From NCBI GenBank assembly GCA_014898425.1, contig RCSZ01000013.1, positions 1 to 64,000 of the forward strand: a DNA stretch of 64,000 bases. The letters are read 5' to 3'. The notes beneath the pieces are model-generated. The model worked only from the letters and a program-made list of their open reading frames with translations, was not told where the DNA came from and ran no database searches. Source of the DNA: Botryotinia globosa (Eukaryota; Ascomycota; Leotiomycetes; Helotiales; Sclerotiniaceae). The position numbers and the translations under genes were made by a program. Shown here piece after piece: positions 11,801-22,633 of this stretch; within the stretch, counting starts at the first letter, position 1; each line of letters begins with the position of its first letter.

Positions 11801-12049
11801 AGCAAGAGTGAGGATCGAGGAATCGTTTTCGAGGTGGTGGAGAAGTTGGGGAGATGAGGGGTCGAGGTCATCTTCAGAACTGGTTCGTTGGCTAGGATCG
11901 TGGGACAATGAGTCAATTTGATAAGTTTCGTCTTCGGTGCTAGCTGGAAGATTGTTAGTTGTTGATGAGATAGAATTGTCTGTCTGTGAAGATGTAGCTG
12001 TAGCCGAAGAATGAGTATTTGCGTTTCTTGAACCAAAGATTGAGGTCAT
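8875..12049 (-). CDS. DUG2: DUG2 homologue: WD40 plus M20-type peptidase domain, glutathione degradosome subunit
   Basis: Three exons: 12049-10937, 10875-9060 and 8957-8875. The introns are 61 nt (GTGAGT...GCAG) and 102 nt (GTAAGT...ACAG); the predicted protein has 1003 aa. In yeast, Dug2 works with Dug3 to cleave the gamma-glutamyl bond of cytosolic glutathione. The N-terminal 75 residues are Ser/Thr-rich and low complexity. WD40 repeats follow from about residue 79 to 430 (GTQDGEIVIW, GGDGTIKLW, GANDCSVSIWD). The M20 domain has GHYD (His527), YGRGVSDNKGP (Asp561), EGEEESGS (about 591-598) and the C-terminal GQASDSAHL (His975) that is completed by the last exon. Without that exon the reading frame would run into unrelated sequence. 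A charged, low-complexity insertion of roughly 110 residues lies before the last metal motif. Where carnosinase-like M20 enzymes have a DNYW metal ligand this protein reads NSYW, which fits a non-peptidase scaffold role. Confidence 0.93.
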
Positions 12050-12130
12050 CTTTTAGTTGATGATTGGAGGGGAGGGGGAGTAAGCAGAAGAAATGGAACT
12101 ATTGTTGTTAGGTCGGTGGATGAGCGTAAA

Positions 12131-12172
12131 GTAGTGAGTGACCGACCGACCGACCGACCGACCGACCGACCT
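12131..12172. repeat. (ACCG)n microsatellite
   Basis: About nine tandem copies of the tetranucleotide ACCG/GACC in the 5' flank of the DUG2 homologue, about 90-120 bp upstream of its ATG. Confidence 0.85.
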
Positions 12173-12226
12173 CACTCCGAATTGAATTTCAACCCCGGAT
12201 AAATCAAGAAAGAATGGAAGAATTGT

Positions 12227-12670
12227 TCACTCACCATGACTTTCAACATCACCATCTTCCTCCCTTTCCCAAGCCTCAATTGCTTCATGTTGTCGAATAT
12301 CAATATCAATATCAATATCACTCTCACTCTCACTCTCACTAACACGCCCAATCTCCTTGAGACTATCCATAGTTGAATTCATCCTCGCGCAACAATTCCA
12401 CCTCTCCAAATCCAACGCAATGTCAACATCAATATCAGGATCAAAGTATCGATAGTATCGATTGGTATTGTTGTACTCGTGTGTATTTTTATTTATCGGT
12501 ACACCTTCAATATTTTGTTTCTGTCGCGGCGGTATATGTTGATCTTTTTCATATATCAGATTTGATGTCGAGTTCACGTTTCTGTCGTTCTTCCCGTCAA
12601 TCGTGAAAAGGGAGGTTGCAATGAGAGAACCCATATTGTAAAAGAAGTGTAATTGAGGTAAATCACACAA
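12227..12670 (-). CDS. Hypothetical small ORF upstream of DUG2
   Basis: An open frame of up to 147 codons on the same strand as DUG2, starting 178 bp upstream of the DUG2 ATG. It is acidic and rich in Asn/Asp/Ser. Its C-terminal part contains an alternating Ser-Glu then Asp-Ile run that comes straight from CT/AT-rich microsatellite DNA. Near its end the sequence GGTGAGTG resembles a splice donor, so this could be a 5' exon or untranslated leader rather than a gene. I recognise no domain. Confidence 0.25.
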   Translation of the reverse strand: MCDLPQLHFFYNMGSLIATSLFTIDGKNDRNVNSTSNLIYEKDQHIPPRQKQNIEGVPINKNTHEYNNTNRYYRYFDPDIDVDIALDLERWNCCARMNSTMDSLKEIGRVSESESESDIDIDIDIRQHEAIEAWEREEDGDVESHGE

Positions 12671-13553
12671 TTGAAACGGGTAAATGGATAGATAATGTTT
12701 TTAAAGGAGAATTGCGTAACTTTTAATCACCATTACGCCTTTTAAAGGTTGTATGATAACTGAGACCGAACGCGCATTCCTAAGAGGTACATTTCACTCG
12801 TAAGGGGGTGGATTTACTTTATAGGAGTTTCTTATATATCAACACTCCGCTCCTTTCCTTTCCCCCCTTTTCCTTTTCCTTTTCCTTTTCCCCTTCCAGT
12901 CTTTATCCAACCTCTCAGCATCTCCCCTACATCTTGACTCATGTGGGCTGGTGTCTCCTAATGGGAATTTGGAAAAGCAATATTCATTGGCTATCACTTG
13001 CCCGTGCCGCATAAGGGATCCATGTTCATTCGACCTCACTGTTTCTCCTACGTCTTCTTTATTTGTACCCAATCTGTGTCATGCGTTGATACTACACCGC
13101 ATTATTAGTTCCTCGCCATACGCATTGCCCGCATACGTTAACTGGTCATCATAACGTGTTAGTATCATTCAAGTGGTTGGTTTGGGTAGTACAAGTTCAG
13201 CCTTGGAACGTGGCTGGCTGTCGCTGTACTCCCTCCCCTCTTTGTAGAAGTATCTGTCATGATGTAACGTCGAGACACATTTTATTCATGGCCAATCGTT
13301 TGTTCTTTGCCATTTTAGCAATAGATGACTCAATCGATGTATGATAGAGCAGAGGAGTCAGTAAAGTCATGCAATGAGTGATCGAATTTAGTCATTCTCA
13401 ATACTGCTCTAGATTTGGAACTATTCATGTATTTTTAATATAAAGCATCTGTCTGTCTCTCTTCCACGTTTATTCATCGATATAATCTCTACATCACACC
13501 AGCAAGTGCGTAGCGAGACCAAGGAACTTCACTTAATCCAGCCAACACCAAAA
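12671..13553. other. Intergenic region, promoter side of the hypothetical gene at 13554
   Basis: About 880 bp without a supported gene. It contains a pyrimidine-rich tract with repeated CCTTTT units near 12855-12895. Just before the next gene, TTTTTAATATAAAGC (about 13433-13447) is a possible TATA region about 110 bp upstream of the ATG. Confidence 0.4.
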
Positions 13554-14381
13554 ATGTCCGCTAGAAAGAAGGAATCCTGCCAAGGAGCTTCCTGCGAACT
13601 TCGTCACACGAACTTGTCTCTCCAAGAAGATCTACAGCCATCTTTCGGCTCATCCAGATCACCCCATCCAAGTCAACTTTGCGCTCCTCGACATATAGAC
13701 TCCTGCTTTGAATCACCAAATGCAGATGATTCATGTGCTTATTTGAGAGACTGTTCCAAACCAGAAGACTCTTCGCACCCTAACAACATTTGCCCGCCAC
13801 GACGTGGACGATCTTTTTTGCGAAAGAAGAATCGAGATGGTTTATACAATTCTCTTAGAGCGTGTGACGAAGAATCAGTGACCGATGGTGATGCTCCAGG
13901 AACACGCGTTGCTATAGTCATCCCAAATGCCGTCAGAGACAATGATGAACGACATTCGCACACCCAAGTTCAAGATGATTTCCGTTTCCCACTGCCAATC
14001 CGTACGGATCATCGTCGAAAAGATTACCGCATCAGTCAGAATGACGAGAGGGAAAATATACCACAGCCACCATCTTGCTCCGCATCTTTTAACCCCGGTT
14101 ACTCACCTCAAAATTCACTTTACAACAGCTCCAGTGACCAAATTGATTTATTGACCGAGATCCATAGACTTCATGAGCGACTCGATTTGCTGGAGATCAA
14201 CCTTCAGGGACCTGTGGAAACGACAGCTTATTGTCAATGCAGTTGCCATAGGCCAATACGACCTATGACGCCTTCACCGGGTAATTTTGGGCATGGAAAC
14301 GAGCCACAACTATTTCCAGATCCGAGAAACGATTGGGATGAAAGTAGTGAGCCTGGTTGTTTTTCCGCTCCAGCGGTGTGA
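13554..14381 (+). CDS. Hypothetical protein (275 aa), basic/disordered with a C-terminal helix
   Basis: The frame is open from 13506, but the first ATG in a good context (CCAAAAATGTCC) is at 13554, giving 275 aa. No catalytic domain is recognised. The N-terminal two thirds are rich in Ser, Pro, Arg and scattered Cys. A basic patch (PPRRGRSFLRKKNR, about residues 82-95) could be a nuclear signal. A leucine-rich amphipathic helix (IDLLTEIHRLHERLDLLEINL) lies near residues 198-218, followed by a CQCSCH cluster. It converges with the transporter downstream (272-bp gap). Likely a lineage-specific regulatory or structural protein; the function is unknown. Confidence 0.6.
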   Translation: MSARKKESCQGASCELRHTNLSLQEDLQPSFGSSRSPHPSQLCAPRHIDSCFESPNADDSCAYLRDCSKPEDSSHPNNICPPRRGRSFLRKKNRDGLYNSLRACDEESVTDGDAPGTRVAIVIPNAVRDNDERHSHTQVQDDFRFPLPIRTDHRRKDYRISQNDERENIPQPPSCSASFNPGYSPQNSLYNSSSDQIDLLTEIHRLHERLDLLEINLQGPVETTAYCQCSCHRPIRPMTPSPGNFGHGNEPQLFPDPRNDWDESSEPGCFSAPAV

Positions 14382-14652
14382 GAGCAATGTTCTCGGGGTG
14401 TGGAAAACTCAATGAGGGATTCTGTGGAGTTTGAGGCGATCGCGTCCGAATGAAATCCGCGATGCCCAAGTCCTTCTTGGACAAAATTTTGGTCTGGACC
14501 TACCTCAAGGTACTTGAGAAGAGTTAAACTGTTGTACGCAGAGTTGTAATGTAGGACGAATGAGGTTGGAATAGTTTTATGCACATAAGAATCAATAGCC
14601 ATCTTTTTTTAAATTCAGTCCACCCACCATATGTGATTCCATCCAGACCACC

Positions 14653-15924
14653 TCATTCACTCCTCTCTCCCTTGTCCTCGTCTTTACCCGGCCATAGAAC
14701 TTGCTTCAAAACCACAGCTCTAATGTGCGCCGCAAAGACGAGCAACCAGACAATTACAAGAATGATTGTTAATCCACTTCCGACCCAAAGCACGCCCTCG
14801 CTTTTGAATGCTTTCCCGATTTTGATGATAACAATAGTAAATCCCACATTTGGAAAAACGAAAGCATACCGCACAAGATGAAAACTCATCTCTTTTGCAC
14901 CCGCCAAAACAGACACCATTGAAATGCAAAAGAACCAAAATGCTGTAGCCCATAAGAATACTGCAGCAGAGACTGCAATAATTCGGAATACGTCGGCAAT
15001 AATATCTTGGTTCGTGATTGATGATATTGTAGTATACGCTGGGTAGATTTTGGAGAAGTTTTCACTCATGCCCAACAATGCTAACCCAGTAAAACTAGGT
15101 GGTCCAACTGCAATGAACATTCCTGGTCTCATGTTGGGTTCTGGCAAGCCATTTGTCATCAATCTTCCAACGTAAGGTCCATACATGAAGACCGCGACAA
15201 AAATTCCCAGTCCTTGAAACGTGATCCCAGCAACCAGCATAGGAAGCGCGTACTCAGGAGTTTGTGATCCCGTTGTAACGGAGGCAAGGGTCCCGCAAAG
15301 CATAACGGAAAAGATAGGAAGAATCCAGGCGGGAGTCATGGACTGAAGTGTTTGTTGTTTGGCAGCAAAAAGATAGCAATATTGACCGACAGCACCAGAG
15401 AATGTAGGGGCCGTATAGATCCAGAATATGACTCGGAGGGCGGCGATGAGCCATGGGCCACAATGGGGAACGGCATATAATTGTGTGTTTGCAATTATAC
15501 TCAACAAAGAAATCCAAAATGTTGGGAAAAAGAGGGATTCTGTAGCATCTTGCAATGAGGCAGATAAGGCCTTTGGGTATAGTATGAATCGTGCCGATAT
15601 CCCAGAACACAAGAAAACAAAAAGACATAAATCCAAAATGAAAACGATGTCTCCCAAGAGAGTTAGGCCATTGAATTTGTGTGGTGTATTTGCGAGCAAT
15701 AGAGCAATTCCGCCCGTGCTGATGGCAAGAGTAAACTACGCCCATTTAAAACGATTAATTCTCTCTCGAAGTGTGATTTTGCCATTGTTGGCAGCTGTCA
15801 ACTTTTCGTTCGTGGCATGGGGAGTTCCGTCACTATCCTTGAAGAAATTATCAGTTTGTCCTTCGACAGCATTCGTGGAATATGTCCAAAGATTGTCATT
15901 TAGATTCCGACGATGAGCTGACAT
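14653..15924 (-). pseudogene. TDT/SLAC1-family C4-dicarboxylate or anion transporter with one in-frame TAG
   Basis: The frame from ATG at 15924 to the stop at 14653 is collinear over 424 codons except for one internal TAG at 15738-15736 (codon 63). The family (voltage-dependent anion channel; Mae1/Ssu1/TehA relatives) has ten membrane helices and exports sulfite or carries malate. Here the cytosolic N-terminus (residues 1-62) ends in RERINRFKWA, immediately before the first helix. After the stop the same frame continues FTLAISTGGIALLLANTP and runs through about ten hydrophobic segments to a charged C-terminus (KDEDKGERSE). Family members usually have an aromatic residue, often Trp, at the stop position, so a TGG-to-TAG change (CCA to CTA on the other strand, a RIP-type CpA to TpA) is the simplest cause. 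No splice pair that removes the stop and keeps the frame was found. A TATA-like TATATA lies near 16087-16092. It could be a recent pseudogene, a readthrough gene or a strain polymorphism. Confidence 0.8.
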
Positions 15925-16252
15925 ACTGGCGCTTTATCCGATCTAAATAGATGTGCCAATATGTTGTGAAGCCAATGATGATAGAGAGCTCATCCACGCC
16001 GAAAGAAGATGCAAGCTATGAGATGGAGCTTATGGAGAACAATAATGTTTTCAGTCCAGATCCAGTACATTAATCATCTGCAAGCATATATAGACATCGA
16101 CAACTTGTCGTCATTTTCATGTATCTATTTGACACAAAACAGTTGCGGTATCGAGCTACTATCAACCTACTGATTCAAATAGAGTATGAAAAGAAAAAAG
16201 AAAACTCATCAAAATACATAATTGAACCGAGACCTGTCCAACAAATAACGTA

Positions 16253-16740
16253 AGTCGGATACCCCACTTTCAGGCCACCCCTTTTTCGGGCCACCCTTTT
16301 ACATTAAAAATCACTTTTTTGGTCTATTGATACTTTTATCAATATAAAATATAATTTAAATTGTTTCAAATTTACTTTAAATTTTTTAGATTCTTAAGAT
16401 TTTTTTGAATTGAAATTTAAAATATCAAAATATCGATTTTTAAATTTGTATAAGAATTACATGGAAATTTGAAATTTTTATATAATCTTTAATAATTTTT
16501 GAATAATTATTATCAAAAGAAAACTATCTAATTTTTGAAAATTTTGTATTTGAATTTATATAGAACTTCAAAAAAAGAAGAAAAAATTGAATAAATATAA
16601 ACATATAATTCAAATAAATAAAAATAATCTTCATAATTTCAATTTTTGTACAACCTTTTAAATATTGTGTTAATTAGAAAGATTTTTTTATTTCTTTTAA
16701 AAAAAATTAATTCTTTTTAAAAAGAATACTTTGAAAACGA
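16253..16740 (+). mobile_element. Foldback MITE (pogo/Fot1-type ends), truncated copy 1
   Basis: Starts AGTCGGATACCCCACTTTC after a TA dinucleotide (16251-16252). It follows the family sequence (GGGCCACC motifs, AAAAATCACTTTTTTGG) through the left arm and the centre (AATTTC near a CCTTTTAAATATT motif), then loses similarity near 16740 without a right terminus. See the complete copies at 24631, 43983 and 55848. Confidence 0.75.
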
Positions 16741-17590
16741 GGTATTTAATTTGTAAAAAGACAGAGACATAACTGTGTGTTAGCAGCTGATTAATCTCAA
16801 ATGCTGCTCACATGTTATTTCATTTGAGCTCTGCTGTACTTGAACATCATCTGGTCACTTAACTATTTTCATACTGGTGTATATGTTGTCCATACCTACC
16901 TCAGTAGGCGGAAGTCCATTAGAGTCCAGTATTAATGTTTTGATTGATGGGTCTGTCTGTCTGGCTGTCTTTATGATCCTAGGTGAACGGGCCCATATCA
17001 AAGGTTCGTTTGGAAACGCGAGACTAGCAGAATTAAGCAAAGAAGTACCCGGCACCTTTAGCTAGGTATTGGATCGAGAGAGATACATATGACTCAATCA
17101 TTGATCGAAGCATTGATAATGAATCTCAGCTTTTCATATAGAATCATATATATCTGCTGGTTGGAGATGAAATGGTAGAACAAACAATTGACTTAAGCCA
17201 TCAGTCACGAGATCAATCACGGGATCAACTCAACTATTTTTCTTATATATTTTGCTTTTCCTCGATTTCTTTCTTTGCAAAGTATAGGTAAAAGATCGAC
17301 AAATTCTTCATGCTGTTCTCTGATATGTTTATCATATTCTTGATCTCGGGTCTTCATCGCACAACGATCCCGAAGAAAGAGAGTCCAGAATCCAGAATCC
17401 ATGATCCGAAATCCCCTGTCCATAGACAGACATGAAACATTACTTCTGGATCCTCACCCTACACAATGAAGCCCTCACGAAGTGACGCAGAAATAGAAAC
17501 CCTCAAAACCCAAAAGGGTCAATTTCACCACCGATATCAAGTCTTCAAAATACTCGTCCTACCACCAACATTTTTAACACTCGTCGCCTT
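16741..17590. other. Intergenic, balanced composition, no supported gene
   Basis: Several overlapping frames of about 60-70 codons on both strands with no recognised domain. It contains short direct repeats (GAATCCA units near 17385-17400). Composition changes abruptly to AT-rich at about 17590. Confidence 0.45.
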
Positions 17591-19577
17591 CAATCTTTTT
17601 AAAAATTATTTTTAATCATTTTGAATTTGTTATTATAAATCAATTAAATTATCGAAAATATGATTTTTATAAATTAATTAATATTATTAAATTATATAAT
17701 AATATTTATAATATTCAAAATAAATATAATCAATTATTACCAAATATTATTACTACAACTACTGTTTTTATTATAATATCAAGAAATATTATTATTAATT
17801 CTATCCTTTTCAATATTCAATCTATTAATATTTTAATTTGATTTTATTATTAATATTATTTATATAAATTAAGCATTACAACAATTTTTTGAAATATTAT
17901 AGTTATTCTTTTAAATATTATAATTGTTCTTTCAAATATTTCAACAAAAATTAGATTCTTAAAACTTTTGATATCTTTTTCTTTTATTATTTAAAATTTT
18001 TTATTCTCAACATTTGCCTCTATAATTTCAATTCACTCAATCTATTTGATCTATTTAACAAATTATTTTATAATAATCCTATCTATTCTCTACTACTTTA
18101 TTTCACTTATCTATCATTTTTTGTTTATATACTATCCCTTATTTATCTATTACCCTTGATTTATTTATTATTCATTACTTATTTATTACCCCTCACCTAT
18201 CTACCACCCCTCAATCATCTATCTTATATCATCCATTTCCTATAATTACTTTCCTTTATTTATTCATTACTATTTCTTCTTAAAAATATTAAAACCAGGG
18301 GCCTGCGAGCCCCCGGACCCCTTGCTTTTTGAGAAAGTATTATATAATTATATTTATAATTATAAAAATCTAAAAAAGAAATTTTATTGAAAGCTTGCAG
18401 GCGAAGTCGGTTTATCTTTTTTTATTTAGATTTTTTAATTTTATTTAGATTTTTAGATTTTATTCAGATTTTTAAATTTCATTTAGATTTTTAAATTTTA
18501 TTTAGATTTTAGTGGGTTACTTCACATTAGATTATTAATTATACTATTGAACTACGAAAGCTATAGTATTAAAATAATTTTTATTAATATTAGATTAGCT
18601 ATATTCAATATAAGCCTTTTTTAATTGATTATATAAGCTCTAATTATATTTATACTATTTCAACTTCAATCTTTTATAAAAACCTTAGTTTTGAAGCTAG
18701 CAATATAAAAAATATATTATTTGAAAGCCCTTAATCTTTTATATATAATTACAACTTTTTTTTCTTTTTTATTCAATTCATATTAATTTAAATAAATTGA
18801 TTTAAAAAATTCTATTATTAATTTAGTTATAATACTACAATATTAAAAACGTTATAAAAGATTTATAACCAATCGGATAATCAGAATCACAACTCATTTT
18901 AAACCGATAGTTTTCGAATTGAATTTTTTGTATATATATACACCTTCGATTCTCACAAGCAGCAAGAATATTAAGGAGGTAAACCTCCAATTAATAATTT
19001 CAAAAATAATAAATATTTTCCCTAAAATCCAATTAATATTCGAAATCTGTTAGAAAAACTTATTAAAAATATATTTAAAAATAATGATAATAATAATATT
19101 GATATTAATAAATCTATATATAATATCAATCGATTTATTTCTAATATAATATAAAGATTATTATTTATTCAAAATATTTACAGTTATATCAAAAAACTAT
19201 TTAATATATTTCGATGTATATCCATTATAAAAACAATTGTTTTTTCAATATTTATTTCTATTATCGCAAAATCTTTATCTAAATAATAATCTTTTAATAA
19301 AAAAAGTCAGAATTTTAATAAAAAGAATTCATTATTATCTATTTATAATATAAGTATATCAAAAAGATAGGATTTTTTATTGATATATGTATTAATAACT
19401 TTAATTTTTTTTTGAAAAGTTTATATATTATATAATACTCAACTTTTATGAATAAAAATTGAATATAATTGCTTTTAGTTTTTTTTTAATTCATGAAATA
19501 AATATTTAAAGATTATTTTATATTTGAAAAGAAATTGATTTAATATTAATAAAAATTTTATTAAAAGTTTTGAATAT
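17590..19577. other. AT-rich RIP-like block
   Basis: Very AT-rich, stop-filled on all strands, with no gene. One GC-rich island at about 18297-18330 can form a hairpin (GGGGCCTGCGAGCCCC). A second island, at about 18930-18990, has a TATATATA motif and GGAGG, as in LTR promoters. Both are likely scraps of retroelement LTRs. Confidence 0.55.
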
Positions 19578-22500
19578 TGTCGAGATAGAGATCATATGAC
19601 CGCACTAGCGCTTGCGCTAATGCCTCGGTACTATGATATAGATGTATCGTAGCCCTAGCTTTTAGAATCTCAAGTAATATTATAACAATGTGAATTATAA
19701 TATTATATTATCTTTATTATTCTTATAGTAATATTAATATTAATTAGTAATATTAATTAGTAATATTATAGATTAAGAGTTTAGTATTTTATTTCAAAAG
19801 TAATATGATTTTAGATTAAAATTGATATTTCTTTAAAAGATATAAGTTTTTGTATTAAAATAATATGATTTGATATTTATTCTTATATGAATAAGAATTA
19901 TTAATATAATAATAGTTTTTATGTATTAAATATTAAAGTAATATGATTTAATATTAATTAAAATCAAGAGTAGTTAGTCATATAATAATAATCCTTATAT
20001 TTAATTTTAAAATTTTTTTCTTTTTAAGATAATGTAGTTTAAAAAATGAAAATCTATAGTATCAGTTTGAGTTTAGTAAAACTTTATATAATTATAATTT
20101 TGCTAATTTTTAACAAAGTTATTTATATTAATCTATTTATTATTTATTAATATAATAGAATAACTTTTATAATCTTTTTAATTAAAAGAGTATTTTGAAA
20201 ATATAAATATAAATGAATCAAATATATTATCAATTATTATAATCAATATATTTGATAAATTAATTAAAAAATAGGAAATTAATTTATTTAATATTAGAAA
20301 AAATCTAAATATAAAAAAAATAGAAGTTTCTATAAATTCAAATTATACAAATATCAATAATCTATATACTTTGATTAGAAGCTATAATTAAATTATTGTA
20401 TAATATTTGAATATTTTATATAAAATTATTTTCAAGTAGTTGATATATATTTTCTATATAAGCTTAAATATAAACTATATTTATATAAATTATTTATCAT
20501 TAAATATATTATATATATAATTCGATTTGTATATATAGCTTTAATTAATATAATTCAATTAAGATATAGAGAATAAATAAAATAGGAGATTATTGAGATA
20601 TTTTTAGAAAAAGACTTTATATTTTGATTAAAGAGTATATAATAAAGAGTCGTAAATAAGAGTCTATATATATTATTGTAAGAATCTGAAATATTTTATA
20701 TCAATAATCAATCTAATCAATTTAGATCTTTAGGTTTTAATTAGTATAATAAATCATTTATTTATAAAGACTATTTTTTAATAAGAATAAAAATATTAAT
20801 ATTGAATAAAAGATATTAAAACTAAAGGTATATTATTACTTTTTATATTTAAATAATTCTAAATCTAGTATTCTATTAAAAATTAATTCTATAAGTTTAA
20901 TTATGTATAAGTTCTATAATTCAAAGAAATCTATATCTATTTAATCTATTCAATTTAATTTTAATTTATAAAAAGAGTTATTTAATTAATAACTCAGTTT
21001 TGACTAGAAACGGTTCAAATTATTTTTTCAATCAGTTAATCTATTATTATTATAATCTCTATTATTATAATCTCTATTATTATAATCTCTATTATTATAA
21101 TCTCTATTATTATAATCTCTATTATTATAATCTCTATTATTATTATGGAATAATATTATATCAAAGATAATGAGATCTTTATATAAAGAATTAGATAATT
21201 ATATAGAGAATTATTTAATAATAAAATTAGTTTTAGCAAAGATAGAAAAGGAGAAAGAGATAATAAAGGTAAAAGAAATGATTTCTTATAAAAAGATTAT
21301 AGTGAATATAATAAAAATAAAGAAAAAAACAATAAGGGAGAAAAAGGTGATAATGATTCAGAATATAACTATAGTATTCTGGAAATTTCATTATAAAAAG
21401 CTATCAATATTAATCAATTATTAGAAAATCTTATAAATTTTTATAAAAAAGCTAACAAATATAATAAATAAAATAACAATTTTACTTATAAATACTGTAT
21501 CTTTTTCAATAATTATTAATATATCGATTTATTAAAAGATTTATTATTCAAGGTATTCCTTATTATATTTATTAAAATTATATTCGATTTTTATTATACA
21601 AATCTTAGAAATATATTGAATATAATATAGGAAATCTATTAGTTAATGGAAACAATATTCAAAGGTTTAGAGTACAAATATAATCTTATATAATAATAAA
21701 AAAGTATTATATTAAAGAGTATAATAATAAAATCAGAAAATAATGGAAAATTAATATCTTACTATTTATAATCAATAGTAATACAATTTATTATTTATAT
21801 AAAAGATTTAGTCTAGTAATAAGAATAGATAAGTTGTTTTATCAAAAGATTATTAATGTGTGTATACTAGTGTAAGTATGCTTTCTAACTTGTTTTCGTT
21901 CTGCTAGAAACATTTCAAGTTTTCTTAAAGAACTTCGGTCAGTCATTATGACATGGGAACAAGCTCATCCCAGTGAAACAACAACAAAGCTAACATCATC
22001 CACTGGTCATTCATCAAGTGCAAGAGAGTCACCAGAAGCGTACTAACATTAGAACTCTATGATATAGTTTTAGGCTGTGATATTAGTATAGTAATCAAAG
22101 ATACAATTAATAAGATCTTCTTAAATCGTAAGATCCCATTGATTATATGTATTGATTTCAAATCACTTTATAATTATTTTACAAAACTCGGAATTACTAA
22201 TGAAAAGAGATTTATAATTGATGTAATAATTATTTGAGAGATATATAAAAAGCAAGAGATTGTAAAGATCAAATGGATTGATAAAGAATCTAATCTAATT
22301 GATATAATAACTAAATCTAAATTGTATTAAGTTTTAAAGGATTTGATTGATAATAATACTATAAAGATTAAAATTATAGAGTGAATTAAAAGAGATTAAA
22401 AGAATAGATGATTATATAAACAAAAGAGGTATTAATTAGAAGGATATAATTTAATGACTTTAAAGAATTATTAATATTGGGATAGGGATTATATGATTAT

Positions 22501-22633
22501 ATTAGTATTTGTATTAATACTTTGATATTATAATATAGATGTATTATAACTCTAGCTTTTAGAATCTTAAGTAATATTATAATAGTATAAACCATAGTAC
22601 TATATTATCTTTATCATCCTCATGGTAATATCA
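19578..22633 (+). mobile_element. Ty1/copia LTR retrotransposon, internally deleted and RIP-decayed
   Basis: Two direct terminal repeats of about 157 bp flank the element: 19578-19736 (TGTCGAGATAGAGATCATAT) and 22478-22633 (same motif with many C-to-T and G-to-A changes, ending ATATCA). Near the right LTR, plus-strand translation of about 21980-22390 gives a degenerate copia RNase H region: RVTRSVLTLELYDIV, ICIDFKSLYNYFTKLG, then IVKIKWIDKESN and DIITKSK, with two stops. The interior is only about 2.7 kb, too short for a full gag-pol, and no reverse transcriptase core is legible, so part has been deleted. The patch at 21890-22030 is less mutated than its surroundings. Confidence 0.72.
21040..21150. 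repeat. 15-bp minisatellite (TCTATTATTATAATC)n
   Basis: About seven perfect tandem copies of a 15-bp unit inside the copia remnant. The array is much less diverged than the surrounding decayed element, so it expanded after decay. Confidence 0.85.

Noticed and set aside
12227..12670. Upstream frame as a 5' exon of DUG2
   Set aside because: The donor-like GGTGAGTG is in phase 1, and none of the available AG sites before 12049 joins it in frame with the DUG2 ATG; it could at most be an untranslated exon.
18297..18330. GC-rich hairpin GGGGCCTGCGAGCCCC as a terminator or structured RNA
   Set aside because: Bacterial-type terminators are not expected in this genome, and the context is decayed retroelement sequence; more likely an LTR scrap.
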